From positions 9,653 through 73,652 of the forward strand of contig JBBQZP010000023.1 of assembly GCA_038207585.1 (NCBI GenBank): a stretch of DNA of 64,000 nucleotides, written 5' to 3'. Positions 29,787 through 38,570 of this stretch are shown piece by piece (position 1 is the stretch's first letter; each line of letters begins with the position of its first letter). The stretch comes from JBBQZP01 sp038207585. GTDB lineage: Bacteria; Pseudomonadota; Alphaproteobacteria; Rhodobacterales; Rhodobacteraceae. The position numbers were made by a program, and so were the translations under genes. The notes below the pieces were generated by a model that saw only the letters and a program-made list of their open reading frames with translations, made no database searches and was not told where the DNA came from.

Positions 29787-30787
29787 TGGCCGCCTATTCC
29801 GAACGCGCCAAGGGGTCTGCGTTGGCTGATTTCATTTCGGAGAACGCACAGGTGCTATCGATTGCGGTGTTCTTTGTGGCCTGCATGGTGCTGTTCAGCC
29901 TGCTGACATCCACCTTTCTTACCGCCGGGAACCTGCTGAACATCGTCCGGCAGGCGGCCCCGGTGCTGATCGTCGCCGTGGCGATGACACTGGTGATCAC
30001 CACGGCAGGCATCGATCTTTCGGTCGGGTCGACCGTGGCGCTGGTCAATGCCGTCGCGGCGATTGCGCTGGCGTCGGGGATGGGCTGGATCACCGTTCTT
30101 GTTCTGATGATGGTGCTGGGCGGGGTGATCGGGGCCATTCAGGGCTGGTTCATCGCCTATCAGGGCATCCCGGCCTTTATCGTCACCCTTGCCGGGCTGT
30201 CGATCCTGCGCGGCTATGCGCTGTATCTGACCGAAGGCTATTCGATCCCGATCACGGATGTGCCCGGCTTTTTCTGGCTGGGGCGCGGAACGCTTGCGGG
30301 CTTTCCGGTGCCCGCGCTGATCTCGATCCTGGTGGCGATCTTTGGGTTTGTCGTCATGGCGCGCACGCGCTATGGGCGGCAGGTCGTGGCTGTGGGCTCC
30401 AACATGGAGGCGGCGCGGCGCGTCGGCATGCCCGCGTTATGGACGGTAACATCGGTCTACATCGTGTCGGGTGTCGCCTGCGCCATTGCGGGCCTATTGA
30501 TTGCGGCACGGCTGGGGTCGGGGTCATCCAACGCAGCGGTCGGTTTTGAACTGCAGGTCATTGCGGCCGTCGTTCTGGGCGGCACGTCGCTGATGGGGGG
30601 CAAGGCCAGCATGATCGGCACCGTTTTGGGCACGATGACCATTGCGGTTATCGGCAACGGGCTGATCCTTGTTCATATCTCGCCCTTCTTCACCCAGATC
30701 GTGACGGGGACGATCATCCTGCTGGCGATCTGGATGAACACCAAACTGTTCAGCGGTGGCTTTCGCTTTGGAAGGAAACCGAAATGA
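29786..30787 (+). CDS. Sugar ABC permease (second CUT2-like system)
   Basis: This 333-residue membrane protein of the BPD_transp_2 family has about ten predicted spans. TAGIDLSVGSTVALVNAVAA and AAVVLGGTSLMGGKASMIG are the family signatures. It overlaps the previous and the next gene by 1 to 4 bases, so the regulator, importer and hydrolase genes are tightly coupled. It forms the membrane channel for the unknown substrate. Confidence 0.9.
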   Translation: MAAYSERAKGSALADFISENAQVLSIAVFFVACMVLFSLLTSTFLTAGNLLNIVRQAAPVLIVAVAMTLVITTAGIDLSVGSTVALVNAVAAIALASGMGWITVLVLMMVLGGVIGAIQGWFIAYQGIPAFIVTLAGLSILRGYALYLTEGYSIPITDVPGFFWLGRGTLAGFPVPALISILVAIFGFVVMARTRYGRQVVAVGSNMEAARRVGMPALWTVTSVYIVSGVACAIAGLLIAARLGSGSSNAAVGFELQVIAAVVLGGTSLMGGKASMIGTVLGTMTIAVIGNGLILVHISPFFTQIVTGTIILLAIWMNTKLFSGGFRFGRKPK

Positions 30788-31851
30788 CCACGGAACTGTC
30801 ACCGGCGCATGTCGGGTCTGGTCTGGTGATGACGGTCAATGGCCCCATCAACAGCGCCGATCTTGGTGTGACGCTGATGCACGAACACCTGCAAAACGAT
30901 TGTTCCTGCTGGTGGAACGCGCCGAAAGACCCCGCGCGCCAGCATCTGGCAGAGGGGCCGGTGCGCATCGAAATCCTGTCCGAGTTGCGGCAAGACCCGT
31001 TTGTGAACAAGCACAACATCGCGCTGGACGAATTGGATCTGTGTATCGAGGAGATCGGGGCCTTTGCCAAGGCGGGCGGGCGCACGGTGGTGGACCCGAC
31101 CTGCCGTGGCATCGGGCGTGACCCGGTGAAACTGCGCCGGATCGCGGCCGGGACGGGGTTGAACATCGTGATGGGGGCGGGCTACTACCTTGCCTCGTCG
31201 ATGCCGGGTGACGTGGCGCGGCTTTCGGTCGATGATATTGCCGATCAGATCGTGGCCGAGGCATTGCACGGCACGGATGGCACCGACGCGAAGATCGGCT
31301 TGATCGGGGAGATTGGCGTGTCGTCTGATTTCACGGCGGATGAGGAAAAATCGCTGCGCGGGGCTGCGCGCGCGCAGGTGCGCACCGGGCTGCCGCTGAT
31401 GGTGCATCTGCCGGGCTGGTTCCGCCTTGGCCACCGCGTGCTGGACATGGTGGAGGCAGAGGGGGCCGATCTTGCCCACACCGTTCTGTGCCACATGAAC
31501 CCGTCGTTCGATGACTGGGACTATCAGCGCACCATCGCGGAACGCGGCGCGTTCATCGAATTCGACATGATCGGGATGGATTACTTCTATGCCGATCAGC
31601 AGGTCCAATGCCCCGGCGATGACGATGTGGCGCGCGCAATCCTGCGGCTGGCCGATGCGGGGCATCTTGACCGGATTTTGTTGTCGCAAGACGTGTTCAT
31701 CAAGATGATGCTGACGCGCTATGGCGGAAACGGCTATGCCTTTGTGATACGCCACTTTCTGCCCCGTCTGGCGCGGCACGGAATGGATGCCGCGTCCTGC
31801 GACAGCCTGTTGACCACCAATCCGCGGCGCGTCTTTGATGCGGCTGTTTAA
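30784..31851 (+). CDS. Phosphotriesterase-family metal-dependent hydrolase
   Basis: This 355-residue amidohydrolase-superfamily TIM barrel carries binuclear metal ligands: HEH (H33, H35), a bridging Glu176 (GLIGEIG) where many members have a carboxylated lysine, H208 (MVHLP), H237 (LCHMN) and D303 (SQD). Relatives include Php, lactonases and phospho-sugar lactonases; parathion-type activity is not expected from context. Translational coupling to the ABC importer, with a sugar kinase and BtpA protein beyond, suggests hydrolysis of an imported sugar derivative such as a lactone or phospho-lactone, which is inference. All expected metal ligands are present. Confidence 0.85.
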   Translation: MTTELSPAHVGSGLVMTVNGPINSADLGVTLMHEHLQNDCSCWWNAPKDPARQHLAEGPVRIEILSELRQDPFVNKHNIALDELDLCIEEIGAFAKAGGRTVVDPTCRGIGRDPVKLRRIAAGTGLNIVMGAGYYLASSMPGDVARLSVDDIADQIVAEALHGTDGTDAKIGLIGEIGVSSDFTADEEKSLRGAARAQVRTGLPLMVHLPGWFRLGHRVLDMVEAEGADLAHTVLCHMNPSFDDWDYQRTIAERGAFIEFDMIGMDYFYADQQVQCPGDDDVARAILRLADAGHLDRILLSQDVFIKMMLTRYGGNGYAFVIRHFLPRLARHGMDAASCDSLLTTNPRRVFDAAV

Positions 31852-31872
31852 GTTGCGAGGAAGGGAATTGCC

Positions 31873-32640
31873 ATGACGACCAAGGTACTTCTGGTAGGCG
31901 AAAGCTGGGTGTCTTCGGCCACTCATTACAAGGGCTTTGACCAGTTCGGCAGCGTCACCTTCCATCTGGGCGCCGAGCCGTTGGTGGCAGCACTGAAGGG
32001 AACAGAATTCGATCTGACCTATATGACCGCCCATGACGCGGTCGAGAATTTCCCGTTCGAGATGGAAGGCCTGGATGCCTATGACGTGATCATCCTGTCC
32101 GACATCGGGGCGAATTCGTTCCTGCTGCCGCCCGCCGTGTGGCTTCGGTCGCAGACCGTGCCAAACCGGCTGCGCCTGATCAAGGCATGGGTGGAACGTG
32201 GCGGCGGGCTTTTGATGGTGGGCGGGTATTTCAGTTTTCAGGGCATCGACGGCAAGGCACGCTGGCGCAACACGCCGGTCGAGGATGTGTTGCCCGTCAC
32301 CTGCCACCCTTGGGATGACCGGGTGGAAATGCCCGAAGGCAGCGTGGCCGAGGTGCTGGAACCGGGTCACCCCGTGATGGCGGGGCTGGATGGTGACTGG
32401 CCGTTTGTTCTGGGCGTGAACGAGGTGGAAGTCCGCCCCGGCGCGCAGGTTCTTGCGCGGATACCCCTGGCTCAGGGCGGCCATCCGCTGCTGGTTCTGG
32501 GCGGGTTCGGCAAGGGGCGGACGGCGGCGTGGACATCCGACATCGGGCCGCACTGGCTGTCACCCGCCTTTTGCGCATGGCACGGCTATGGCACGCTTTG
32601 GAAAAACCTCTTGGGCTGGCTGGCGCATGGCCGTGGCTGA
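31873..32640 (+). CDS. GATase1-like (DUF1355-type) protein
   Basis: This 255-residue cytoplasmic protein is of the glutamine-amidotransferase-like fold family seen beside sugar ABC loci. Recognisable phrases are KVLLVGESWVSSATHYKG at the start, YDVIILSDIGANSFLLPP, ERGGGLLMVGGYFSFQG and a C-terminal GKGRTAAWTSDIGPHW. No cysteine sits at the nucleophile elbow (MVGGYFSFQG), so it is unlikely to be a glutaminase; the exact reaction is unknown. It lies 21 bases after the hydrolase gene and is convergent with the PfkB gene (9 bases apart). Confidence 0.75.
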   Translation: MTTKVLLVGESWVSSATHYKGFDQFGSVTFHLGAEPLVAALKGTEFDLTYMTAHDAVENFPFEMEGLDAYDVIILSDIGANSFLLPPAVWLRSQTVPNRLRLIKAWVERGGGLLMVGGYFSFQGIDGKARWRNTPVEDVLPVTCHPWDDRVEMPEGSVAEVLEPGHPVMAGLDGDWPFVLGVNEVEVRPGAQVLARIPLAQGGHPLLVLGGFGKGRTAAWTSDIGPHWLSPAFCAWHGYGTLWKNLLGWLAHGRG

Positions 32641-32649
32641 CAGCTGCTG

Positions 32650-33531
32650 TCACGGCTCGCTCAGGATGGCCGCCAGTTCTGCCTGCGTCGGAAGGGCCGC
32701 ACCTGTGCCCGGACGTGACACGGTAATGGCCGCCGCCGCCGCCGCATGGCGCAGGGCGCGGGCATCCATGGGCTTGCCCCGAAGCGCGGATGACGCCAGA
32801 GCGGTCGCCATGAAACAATCACCGGCACCGGTGGTATCAACGACGGTGCAGGGCTGCGCCGGAACGGTCACGCTGCCATCCGGCGTGATCAGGTGTGCCC
32901 CCGCCGACCCCAGCGTCAGCACGATCTGCGCAACGCCAGCCGCCCCAAGTGCCGCAGTACCGCCAAGGGTTGCGGCTTCGCTTTCGTTCAGGAAAACCAG
33001 ATCGACCAACGGCCAAAGCTGCGCAAAGAACGGACGCAGCGGCGAGGGGTTCAGTGCCGTCTGCATCCCCATCGCCCGCGCCCGGCGAAACGCGGCAAGC
33101 GTGGCGTCAGCCGAAAGGTTGCCTTGCATCACCAGCAGATCGCCGGGGCGCGCCCCCGCCATCACGCTGTGCACCGTTGCCTCTGTCAGGCCCGTCGCGG
33201 CAGCATTGGTAGTGATGATCGCGTTGTCACCTGACGGGGTGCGCAGGATGATCGACAGATCACTTGCCACCCCCTCGATTGGCACAAAATCAACCGTTAC
33301 CGGTTCGGCTGCCAGCCTGCGGCGGATATCCTCTGCCCGGCTGTCCGTGCCCACGGGTGCGGCAAACCGGCAGTCCAACCCCGCACGCCCCAGCACGATC
33401 GCCTGGTTGGCCCCCTTGCCCCCCAGATCAATCTGGCTTGCTGTGCCGTGGATCGACGTGCCACGCACCGGCAGGTCGTCGACACTCAGCGCCTCGTCCA
33501 GTGCCACGTTTCCAATCACAAAGGCGCGCAT
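32650..33531 (-). CDS. PfkB-family (ribokinase-like) carbohydrate kinase
   Basis: This 293-residue kinase has the N-terminal GGKGANQAIVLGRAG (37-51) and the C-terminal DTTGAGDCF (232-240) with catalytic base D238. It resembles ribokinase or nucleoside kinase and should phosphorylate a sugar or nucleoside-like alcohol with ATP. The start at 33531 (MRAFVIGNV) gives a normal N terminus; an in-frame ATG at 33549 is an alternative. It is the only leftward gene of the locus, divergent from the BtpA gene with 33 bases between starts, so both may share a promoter region. Confidence 0.88.
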   Translation of the reverse strand: MRAFVIGNVALDEALSVDDLPVRGTSIHGTASQIDLGGKGANQAIVLGRAGLDCRFAAPVGTDSRAEDIRRRLAAEPVTVDFVPIEGVASDLSIILRTPSGDNAIITTNAAATGLTEATVHSVMAGARPGDLLVMQGNLSADATLAAFRRARAMGMQTALNPSPLRPFFAQLWPLVDLVFLNESEAATLGGTAALGAAGVAQIVLTLGSAGAHLITPDGSVTVPAQPCTVVDTTGAGDCFMATALASSALRGKPMDARALRHAAAAAAITVSRPGTGAALPTQAELAAILSEP

Positions 33532-33564
33532 GGTGCAGCCGTACTCCATCCGGAAGGTCTTCTG

Positions 33565-34437
33565 ATGCAAACCATATCCAACCGCAGTTCAGGGGCGATA
33601 GGCGAAATCTTCGGGCGGGAAAAGGTTTTGATCGGAATGATCCATTGCCCGCCCTTCCCCGGCGCACCGCGCTATCGCGACGCAACCGTCGAAAGCCTGT
33701 ATGACGCCTGCCTGCGCGATGCCGAAGCGCTGGTGGCGGGCGGCCTGCACGGGCTGATCATCGAGAACCACGGCGATATTCCATTCTTGAAACCTGAAGA
33801 TATCGGGCCCGAGACGCCTGCCTTTCTGTCGGTGGTAACAGACCGTGTGCGGCGGGCTACGGGCGTGCCTGTGGGCATCAATGTGCTGGCGAACGCCCCC
33901 TTGCCGGCCCTTGCCACGGCGGTGGCGGGTGGCGCTGCCTTTATCCGGGTCAATCAATGGGCCAATGCCTATGTCGCCAATGAGGGTTTCATGGAGGGTC
34001 GCGCAGGCGAAGCGCTGCGCTATCGGTCGCTGTTGCGAGCCGAGACGGTGCGCATCTTTGCCGATGCGCATGTCAAACACGGCAGCCATGCCATCGTCGC
34101 AGATCGGTCGGTGGCAGAACTGACCCGCGACCTGGCTTTCTTCGATGCGGATTGCGTGATTGCGACGGGTCAGCGCACCGGACATTCCGCCAACCCCGAG
34201 GAAATCGACGAAATCGCTGCCGCGACGCATCTGCCGGTTCTGGTCGGGTCGGGTGTCACCGAAGACAACATCGTGTCGATCCTGTCGCGCACCAACGGGG
34301 TGATTGTCGCCTCGTCGTTGAAAGTGGGCGGTGTCTGGTGGAACCCGGTTGATCCGGAACGGGTGCACCGTTTTACAGCGCGTGCCGCAGAAGGGTTGTC
34401 CGAGGGGTCCTCGCAAACGTCCGACCGATCTGACTAG
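33565..34437 (+). CDS. BtpA/SgcQ-family protein
   Basis: This 290-residue TIM-barrel protein of the BtpA family shows the family opening VLIGMIHCPPFPGAPRY (21-37), then GLIIENHGDIPF, FIRVNQWANAYVANEG, DAHVKHGSHAI, VIATGQRTG and the C-terminal GVIVASSLKVGGVWWNPVD. Members occur near sugar-uptake genes (SgcQ) as well as in photosystem assembly of cyanobacteria; the biochemical reaction is poorly defined. The position beside a PfkB kinase, phosphotriesterase-like hydrolase and ABC importer favours a catabolic enzyme. GGAAGG lies 7 bases before the start. Confidence 0.8.
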   Translation: MQTISNRSSGAIGEIFGREKVLIGMIHCPPFPGAPRYRDATVESLYDACLRDAEALVAGGLHGLIIENHGDIPFLKPEDIGPETPAFLSVVTDRVRRATGVPVGINVLANAPLPALATAVAGGAAFIRVNQWANAYVANEGFMEGRAGEALRYRSLLRAETVRIFADAHVKHGSHAIVADRSVAELTRDLAFFDADCVIATGQRTGHSANPEEIDEIAAATHLPVLVGSGVTEDNIVSILSRTNGVIVASSLKVGGVWWNPVDPERVHRFTARAAEGLSEGSSQTSDRSD

Positions 34438-34750
34438 GGTAATCTGCAATTGGTGTGAAGAGATGGCTTTTTGCGCCCGATGGTGCTGTTCCGCACAGGG
34501 CTGCATGGTCAACCAACGAAAAGGAAGCCATTTCATGATGAAGGCCAAAGATGCCACGGGAAAAGCGATCATCAACTTTAACCCATGCCTCCTGTTCCTT
34601 GGCAAAACGCGCATTGCCTTTCATGAGTTTTTTTGTAAACAACCTCAAAAGTGACCCGTAGCCAAATCCGGTTTTCAAATTCAGCCAGTACACGATCCTG
34701 CCGTAGTCTCGGAACCAAAGTTTGACAGAAATCACGCGCGACGCAGCCAT
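34438..34750. other. AT-richer intergenic region before the effector module
   Basis: This 313-base stretch separates the sugar locus from the effector module. It has no convincing gene on the plus strand. A minus-strand frame can be read from 34750 to 34373 but abuts the DUF4123 start codon inside one CATATG and overlaps btpA's end, so it is not called. A run of T (34628-34634) follows no good stem. The base composition differs from the flanks, which may mark a junction. Confidence 0.4.
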
Positions 34751-36160
34751 ATGAGTCTGGATTTCAAAAAGCTGGACGCTTTCGCACCACTGGATGAGCA
34801 ACGCGATACCTATCCGGAACGCTATTCTCCCGTCGAACTTGAATTTCCACTTTTCGGAGACTTCAGACCGTTCAGCGCCGATCCGCAAGCGCCGGCTGAT
34901 GGTGACGCAATCGAGGCACCGCCGCTTCACTGCTATGCGATCGTGGATGCCGGGAGGATCGCGCAATTTGACGGGCCGCAATCGGTGGCTCCGACCCCCT
35001 GCGAAAGCCTTTTCTTCGGAGAGGCCGCGACAGAGCTTTCCGACGTCGCCCCGTATATTCTGCAACTGTCTCCGGATGATCGTTTCTTACAACGTCTGAT
35101 GACACAAAGCGACAACGCATGGGATCATTGGGATCGCGCGCCCGCCGTTTATCTGCGGACCAGCGCATCACCGGGCGAACTTGTCCGGCATTTCCGCAGC
35201 TTCGTTCGGGTGCAGGACCCCGAGGGAAAGTGGTTCTATTTCCGCTTCTGGGAGCCGAAAAGCCTGCTTGCCGTCTTGCGTGTTCTTGCTGATCATCCAT
35301 CTGATCTTGCGCGGTTCCTTTTCTTGCGTGATGGGACGCCAATCCACAGTTTCATCGTGCCGACACCCTCTGAGACCTGGGTTGTGAAGAACGCCATGGC
35401 CGAACAGCCGGAGCGCAAGCCGTTCGTTCTGCGCGCGGCCTACCGGCAGGCGTTCGATGCAAATGTCGAAGACAGATTTGCTGCAGAATTCGCCCAAAGC
35501 CTGATCACTTCGGCCCCCAGGCAGGCCGCGGCACTCGGTATTTCCGAGGCGGCACCCATCGCAGCGATGATCCGGCAGATCGTGTCTGACCTTGCCCCGC
35601 ATGGATTTGAGCGGCGAAGCGATCTGGCGCGCCTTGCGTCCTGCGCGCTTTTCTTCGGGACCAATCTCTTTCGCGACCCGCGCCATTCCGGGTGGGCCGA
35701 GTCTCATCTCACGAAAGCGCGTTTTCATGCGGTCAGCGCCAAGCGTTTTGAAGAAGTGCTGACGAGCGGCCCTCTTTTCGTGCTGGTCAGCGGTGCAGCG
35801 GGGACCGTCAAGGCACGCTCTGCACTGCAGGGCGCGTTTGCCACGACGGATTCGCTTGCGGTCTGGTTGGGGCGGCTGCTGCGGCCGGACTGGGGCTTTT
35901 CCAATCAGACGCAGGTCAACGCCTTCATCCAGTTGTGCCACGACCAGCAAATCAAGGCCGGCCTGCTGGCTCTAGGCTCGGATACGCTGAAAATTCGGGC
36001 GCATTATGTTCTGGCCTGTCTTTATGGGCCACACTTTCTGGTTGACCCATTGCACGACAGAATGCGATCCGTGTTCACTGAGTTAGCGCATTTCGAGGAT
36101 TTTATTTTGTCAGAGATGAACCGTCGCGCTGACGCGCTGGACCGCCCTGCAAATGGCTGA
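34751..36160 (+). CDS. DUF4123-domain protein, type VI secretion effector adaptor/chaperone
   Basis: This 469-residue protein has a DUF4123-type N-terminal domain around residues 58-180 (PLHCYAIVDAGRIAQFDG, then PYILQLSP, FVRVQDPEGKWFYFRFWEPK, VLADHPSDLARFLF). DUF4123 proteins load effectors onto VgrG or PAAR spikes of the type VI secretion system and are encoded next to their cargo. The C-terminal 250 residues, helical and unrecognised, may hold the effector-specific site. The gene overlaps the effector by 8 bases, consistent with co-translation. No ribosome site is seen before the ATG, so the start is uncertain. Confidence 0.8.
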   Translation: MSLDFKKLDAFAPLDEQRDTYPERYSPVELEFPLFGDFRPFSADPQAPADGDAIEAPPLHCYAIVDAGRIAQFDGPQSVAPTPCESLFFGEAATELSDVAPYILQLSPDDRFLQRLMTQSDNAWDHWDRAPAVYLRTSASPGELVRHFRSFVRVQDPEGKWFYFRFWEPKSLLAVLRVLADHPSDLARFLFLRDGTPIHSFIVPTPSETWVVKNAMAEQPERKPFVLRAAYRQAFDANVEDRFAAEFAQSLITSAPRQAAALGISEAAPIAAMIRQIVSDLAPHGFERRSDLARLASCALFFGTNLFRDPRHSGWAESHLTKARFHAVSAKRFEEVLTSGPLFVLVSGAAGTVKARSALQGAFATTDSLAVWLGRLLRPDWGFSNQTQVNAFIQLCHDQQIKAGLLALGSDTLKIRAHYVLACLYGPHFLVDPLHDRMRSVFTELAHFEDFILSEMNRRADALDRPANG

Positions 36161-37859
36161 TAGAAGCCAGGGTGAATTCGCCGCCACACAAGCGGAAGCA
36201 TCCTCGCAGCACGGACAGGCCGTCGGCGGGGGCTGCGTGCGGTGCCACGAGGGCAACTGGGTTCATGTCCGCTATGAATACACAGAAGGCGATCCGGTTA
36301 CGGATGCCACCTTCGTTGTGCAGACCCCGAACGGCGGCAAGCCAGGCGGGACGGTCCTGCATGAAGGCGTTGTCAGCATCGGCCCCAGTGCGTCACACAA
36401 TTTTGTGCATGTCGATCTGGGTGGCCACGATGGCCCGGTCGAGGTTTTCTTTTTTGATGATCCGACCGAGCCCGTGCCCTTTACCGAACCTGCGCCGGTC
36501 AAGGATGAACGGGGCTGGCTGGAATGGGCCGCCGATGGCGTCGTGTCGGCGGGCCGCGCAGTTGGCGATGGTGCAGCATGGGTCGGCAACGTCGCGATGG
36601 GCGATTTCAACGACGATATGACCACCGGGCAGATTGTGACGAACGCCATTGTCACCGCCGTGCCCGGCATTGATCAGGTTGCCGATGCGCGCGATCTGGT
36701 TGCCAATGGCAAAGCCCTGCTCTGGGATCGACGCTATACGGAAATTGGCGTTTGGGTCGGGGTATTTGCCTGCCTGATCGGTCTTGTTCCCTCGCTCGGG
36801 TCGCTGGCAAAGGGAGTGATCAAGATCATCTGGAAAAACGCGGGCGAGATGGGCCGCCTGCTGGTCTACATCAACCGGGCCTTGCACAGGACCGGAATTG
36901 CGCGGATCAACGGCTACCGCTTCGTCAAGGAACTGGGCGAAGGGCTTGCCGGCAAAGTGGCCGAGGTGGCGGCCAAATTTGATGAGTTTCTGGACGATTG
37001 CGCCGCCCAAGCGCGCCGGTTCGGCATGACCGACCTGTTGGCCAGCATCGAGACAGTGCGCGGCATGGCGCGGCAGAAGTTTGATGAAGTTGCCGCAGAA
37101 ATCAGCGCCCGTATCGCGCGCGGCATCGGCCAATACGCAACCAAGGCCTGGCGCCTGCTGCCGCACCAAAGCATCGTCGTGCGCCGCGCGACTGTGATGG
37201 CCCGCCAAAGCTTTGAAAGCTGGCAGGAAACGATGGCCCGGATCGGCTTTGACAAGAACGCGCTTGAGGCCGGGGCAGAGCCGATTGATGATGCGACAAA
37301 GCGGTGGATGGTCGACAGCGGCGTTCGGTCGGCGCGCTGGCGCACTGAGCTTCTGGCCGACCCCAAACTGACACCCGAACTGCGAACATTTCTGCAACAA
37401 GACGTAGGCGGCCGGGCCACAGACATGTTGAAGACGTTCTCGACCAAACCGACTGTCGTGAACTTTTCGGAGTCGCCGCGGACTCTGTATCGCGTAATAG
37501 ATGGCCCGGAAAAGATTAACGGATCGTTCTGGAGCCGGGCCGAACCTCCATCCGACGAGGCGGCATGGCGATCGCGCGACGCCGTCCTGAACGGATGGAA
37601 TGAGGGCGGAGCCTATGTCTCAGCCGCAGTTCCGCCGCCGCCTGCTGGCTTGGTCGGCACGATTGCGCCACAAATCTCCGATGTTGATCCGACGAAAATG
37701 CTGCGAGGCGGCGGCGAGCAGGTTTACATCCCCGGTCGCCCCGCTATTCCGGAATCCCAGATGCGGCAATATCTTCATACCGACTGGAACGACCGTGCGC
37801 CTGTGTCTGCGACTCGGGCGACTTCGCAGGCCGGTCATGCAGGGGAATGCGATCTATGA
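36153..37859 (+). CDS. Putative type VI-type effector with transthyretin-like N terminus and C-terminal toxin domain
   Basis: This 568-residue protein is the apparent cargo of the DUF4123 adaptor. Residues about 24-110 form a beta-rich domain (CVRCHEGNWVHVRYEYTEGD, then TFVVQTPNGG, PVEVFFFDDP) resembling the transthyretin-like extensions of spike proteins. Residues 110-440 are mainly helical, with one hydrophobic stretch (about 198-222). Residues about 440-568 are a separate domain (RTLYRVIDG, GSFWSRAEPP, WRSRDAVLNGWNEGGAYVS, MLRGGGEQVYIP) whose Arg, Ser and Gly-Gly-Glu positions recall ADP-ribosyltransferase-like toxins; that is a hypothesis. The C-terminal tip recurs as an orphan downstream. 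The end overlaps the next gene by ATGA, the usual effector-immunity coupling. Confidence 0.7.
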   Translation: MADRSQGEFAATQAEASSQHGQAVGGGCVRCHEGNWVHVRYEYTEGDPVTDATFVVQTPNGGKPGGTVLHEGVVSIGPSASHNFVHVDLGGHDGPVEVFFFDDPTEPVPFTEPAPVKDERGWLEWAADGVVSAGRAVGDGAAWVGNVAMGDFNDDMTTGQIVTNAIVTAVPGIDQVADARDLVANGKALLWDRRYTEIGVWVGVFACLIGLVPSLGSLAKGVIKIIWKNAGEMGRLLVYINRALHRTGIARINGYRFVKELGEGLAGKVAEVAAKFDEFLDDCAAQARRFGMTDLLASIETVRGMARQKFDEVAAEISARIARGIGQYATKAWRLLPHQSIVVRRATVMARQSFESWQETMARIGFDKNALEAGAEPIDDATKRWMVDSGVRSARWRTELLADPKLTPELRTFLQQDVGGRATDMLKTFSTKPTVVNFSESPRTLYRVIDGPEKINGSFWSRAEPPSDEAAWRSRDAVLNGWNEGGAYVSAAVPPPPAGLVGTIAPQISDVDPTKMLRGGGEQVYIPGRPAIPESQMRQYLHTDWNDRAPVSATRATSQAGHAGECDL

Positions 37860-38329
37860 AAGCTGAAACCGCGATCTTTGTCGATGCGATTGCCGCCATG
37901 CGCGATCACGCACGTCAGCTTGCAACGGATGAGATGATCCTTGTCGACAATACTCCGTTGCCGGATCTGATCCAGCAGCGCTATGGGCTGTCATCGCAGA
38001 AGCGTCCCGCCAATCTGATTGCGAAGTTGCACGAAAGCGCCCTGTCGGCAGAGCGTTGGGCCGGGCATGTGGAAACCGCGTTGCACAGTGCAGATACGTT
38101 GTCGGCGCTGGCCTACATATCCTCGGCGATGACGTCGGTTGATCGCATCATGGCCGACGGCGGCCCCTACGTTGAACCGGGCCTGTTCCAATGGCTCTCG
38201 TCACGGCTTGATCCGATCTATTGGCGGGCCGTGCCGGTGTTCAACCTGGGTTCCGAACCACCGGACAATAGCAGAATCGACGCATACTCCCGTTGGCTTG
38301 CGACACATCCGAACCCGTGGTCTGCCTGA
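37856..38329 (+). CDS. Candidate immunity protein for the upstream effector
   Basis: This 157-residue, probably helical cytoplasmic protein has no recognised family, signal peptide or membrane span. It starts inside the effector stop codon (ATGA overlap), with AGGGGAA about 9 bases upstream, so it is made together with the effector. The size, position and lack of homology to known enzymes fit an immunity protein that neutralises the effector's C-terminal domain. It contains HESALSAERWAGHVETALHS as a long helix. The assignment is by position alone. Confidence 0.6.
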   Translation: MKAETAIFVDAIAAMRDHARQLATDEMILVDNTPLPDLIQQRYGLSSQKRPANLIAKLHESALSAERWAGHVETALHSADTLSALAYISSAMTSVDRIMADGGPYVEPGLFQWLSSRLDPIYWRAVPVFNLGSEPPDNSRIDAYSRWLATHPNPWSA

Positions 38330-38348
38330 CCTGGCCTTGGCGAAAGGT

Positions 38349-38562
38349 TGCAGGCTGGTCGGACGAATTGCGCCGCAGCACTTTCCGAAACATCCCGACC
38401 AGATGTTGAAGGGTGGCGGCGAACAAGTCTGACTTTCCAGTCTGCGAACCGATGCAGTGTCCCAATATCGGGTCAAGCAATACTGGCATACCGACTGGAA
38501 CGACCGCACACCCGTTTCCGCCACCCGGGCGACCTCGCACGGGTACTCTGGCAACCTTAAAC
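38349..38562 (+). pseudogene. Orphan copy of the effector C-terminal tip
   Basis: The translation in one frame (RLVGRIAPQ, QMLKGGGEQV, stop, QYRVKQYWHTDWNDR, PVSATRATS) matches the effector's last 60 residues (GLVGTIAPQ, KMLRGGGEQV, QMRQYLHTDWNDR, PVSATRATS). The final segment is nearly identical. A TGA at 38430-38432 interrupts it, and the linker is two codons longer. There is no start codon or own ribosome site. This has the look of an orphan toxin-tip cassette left behind a polymorphic effector, either from duplication or as a recombination donor. Confidence 0.75.
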
Positions 38563-38570
38563 GCGATCGG

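Noticed and set aside
30799..32553. Long minus-strand frame opposite the phosphotriesterase and GATase1-like genes
   Set aside because: His/Arg-rich shadow translation; the plus-strand genes have intact catalytic motifs and operon overlaps.
34373..34750. Minus-strand 126-residue frame just before the DUF4123 gene
   Set aside because: Its start overlaps the DUF4123 start inside one CATATG, leaving no leader for either, and it overlaps the end of btpA; no recognisable family.
36153..36500. PAAR domain at the effector N terminus
   Set aside because: The beta-rich N terminus lacks the PAAR glycine/histidine pattern and fits a transthyretin-like domain better.
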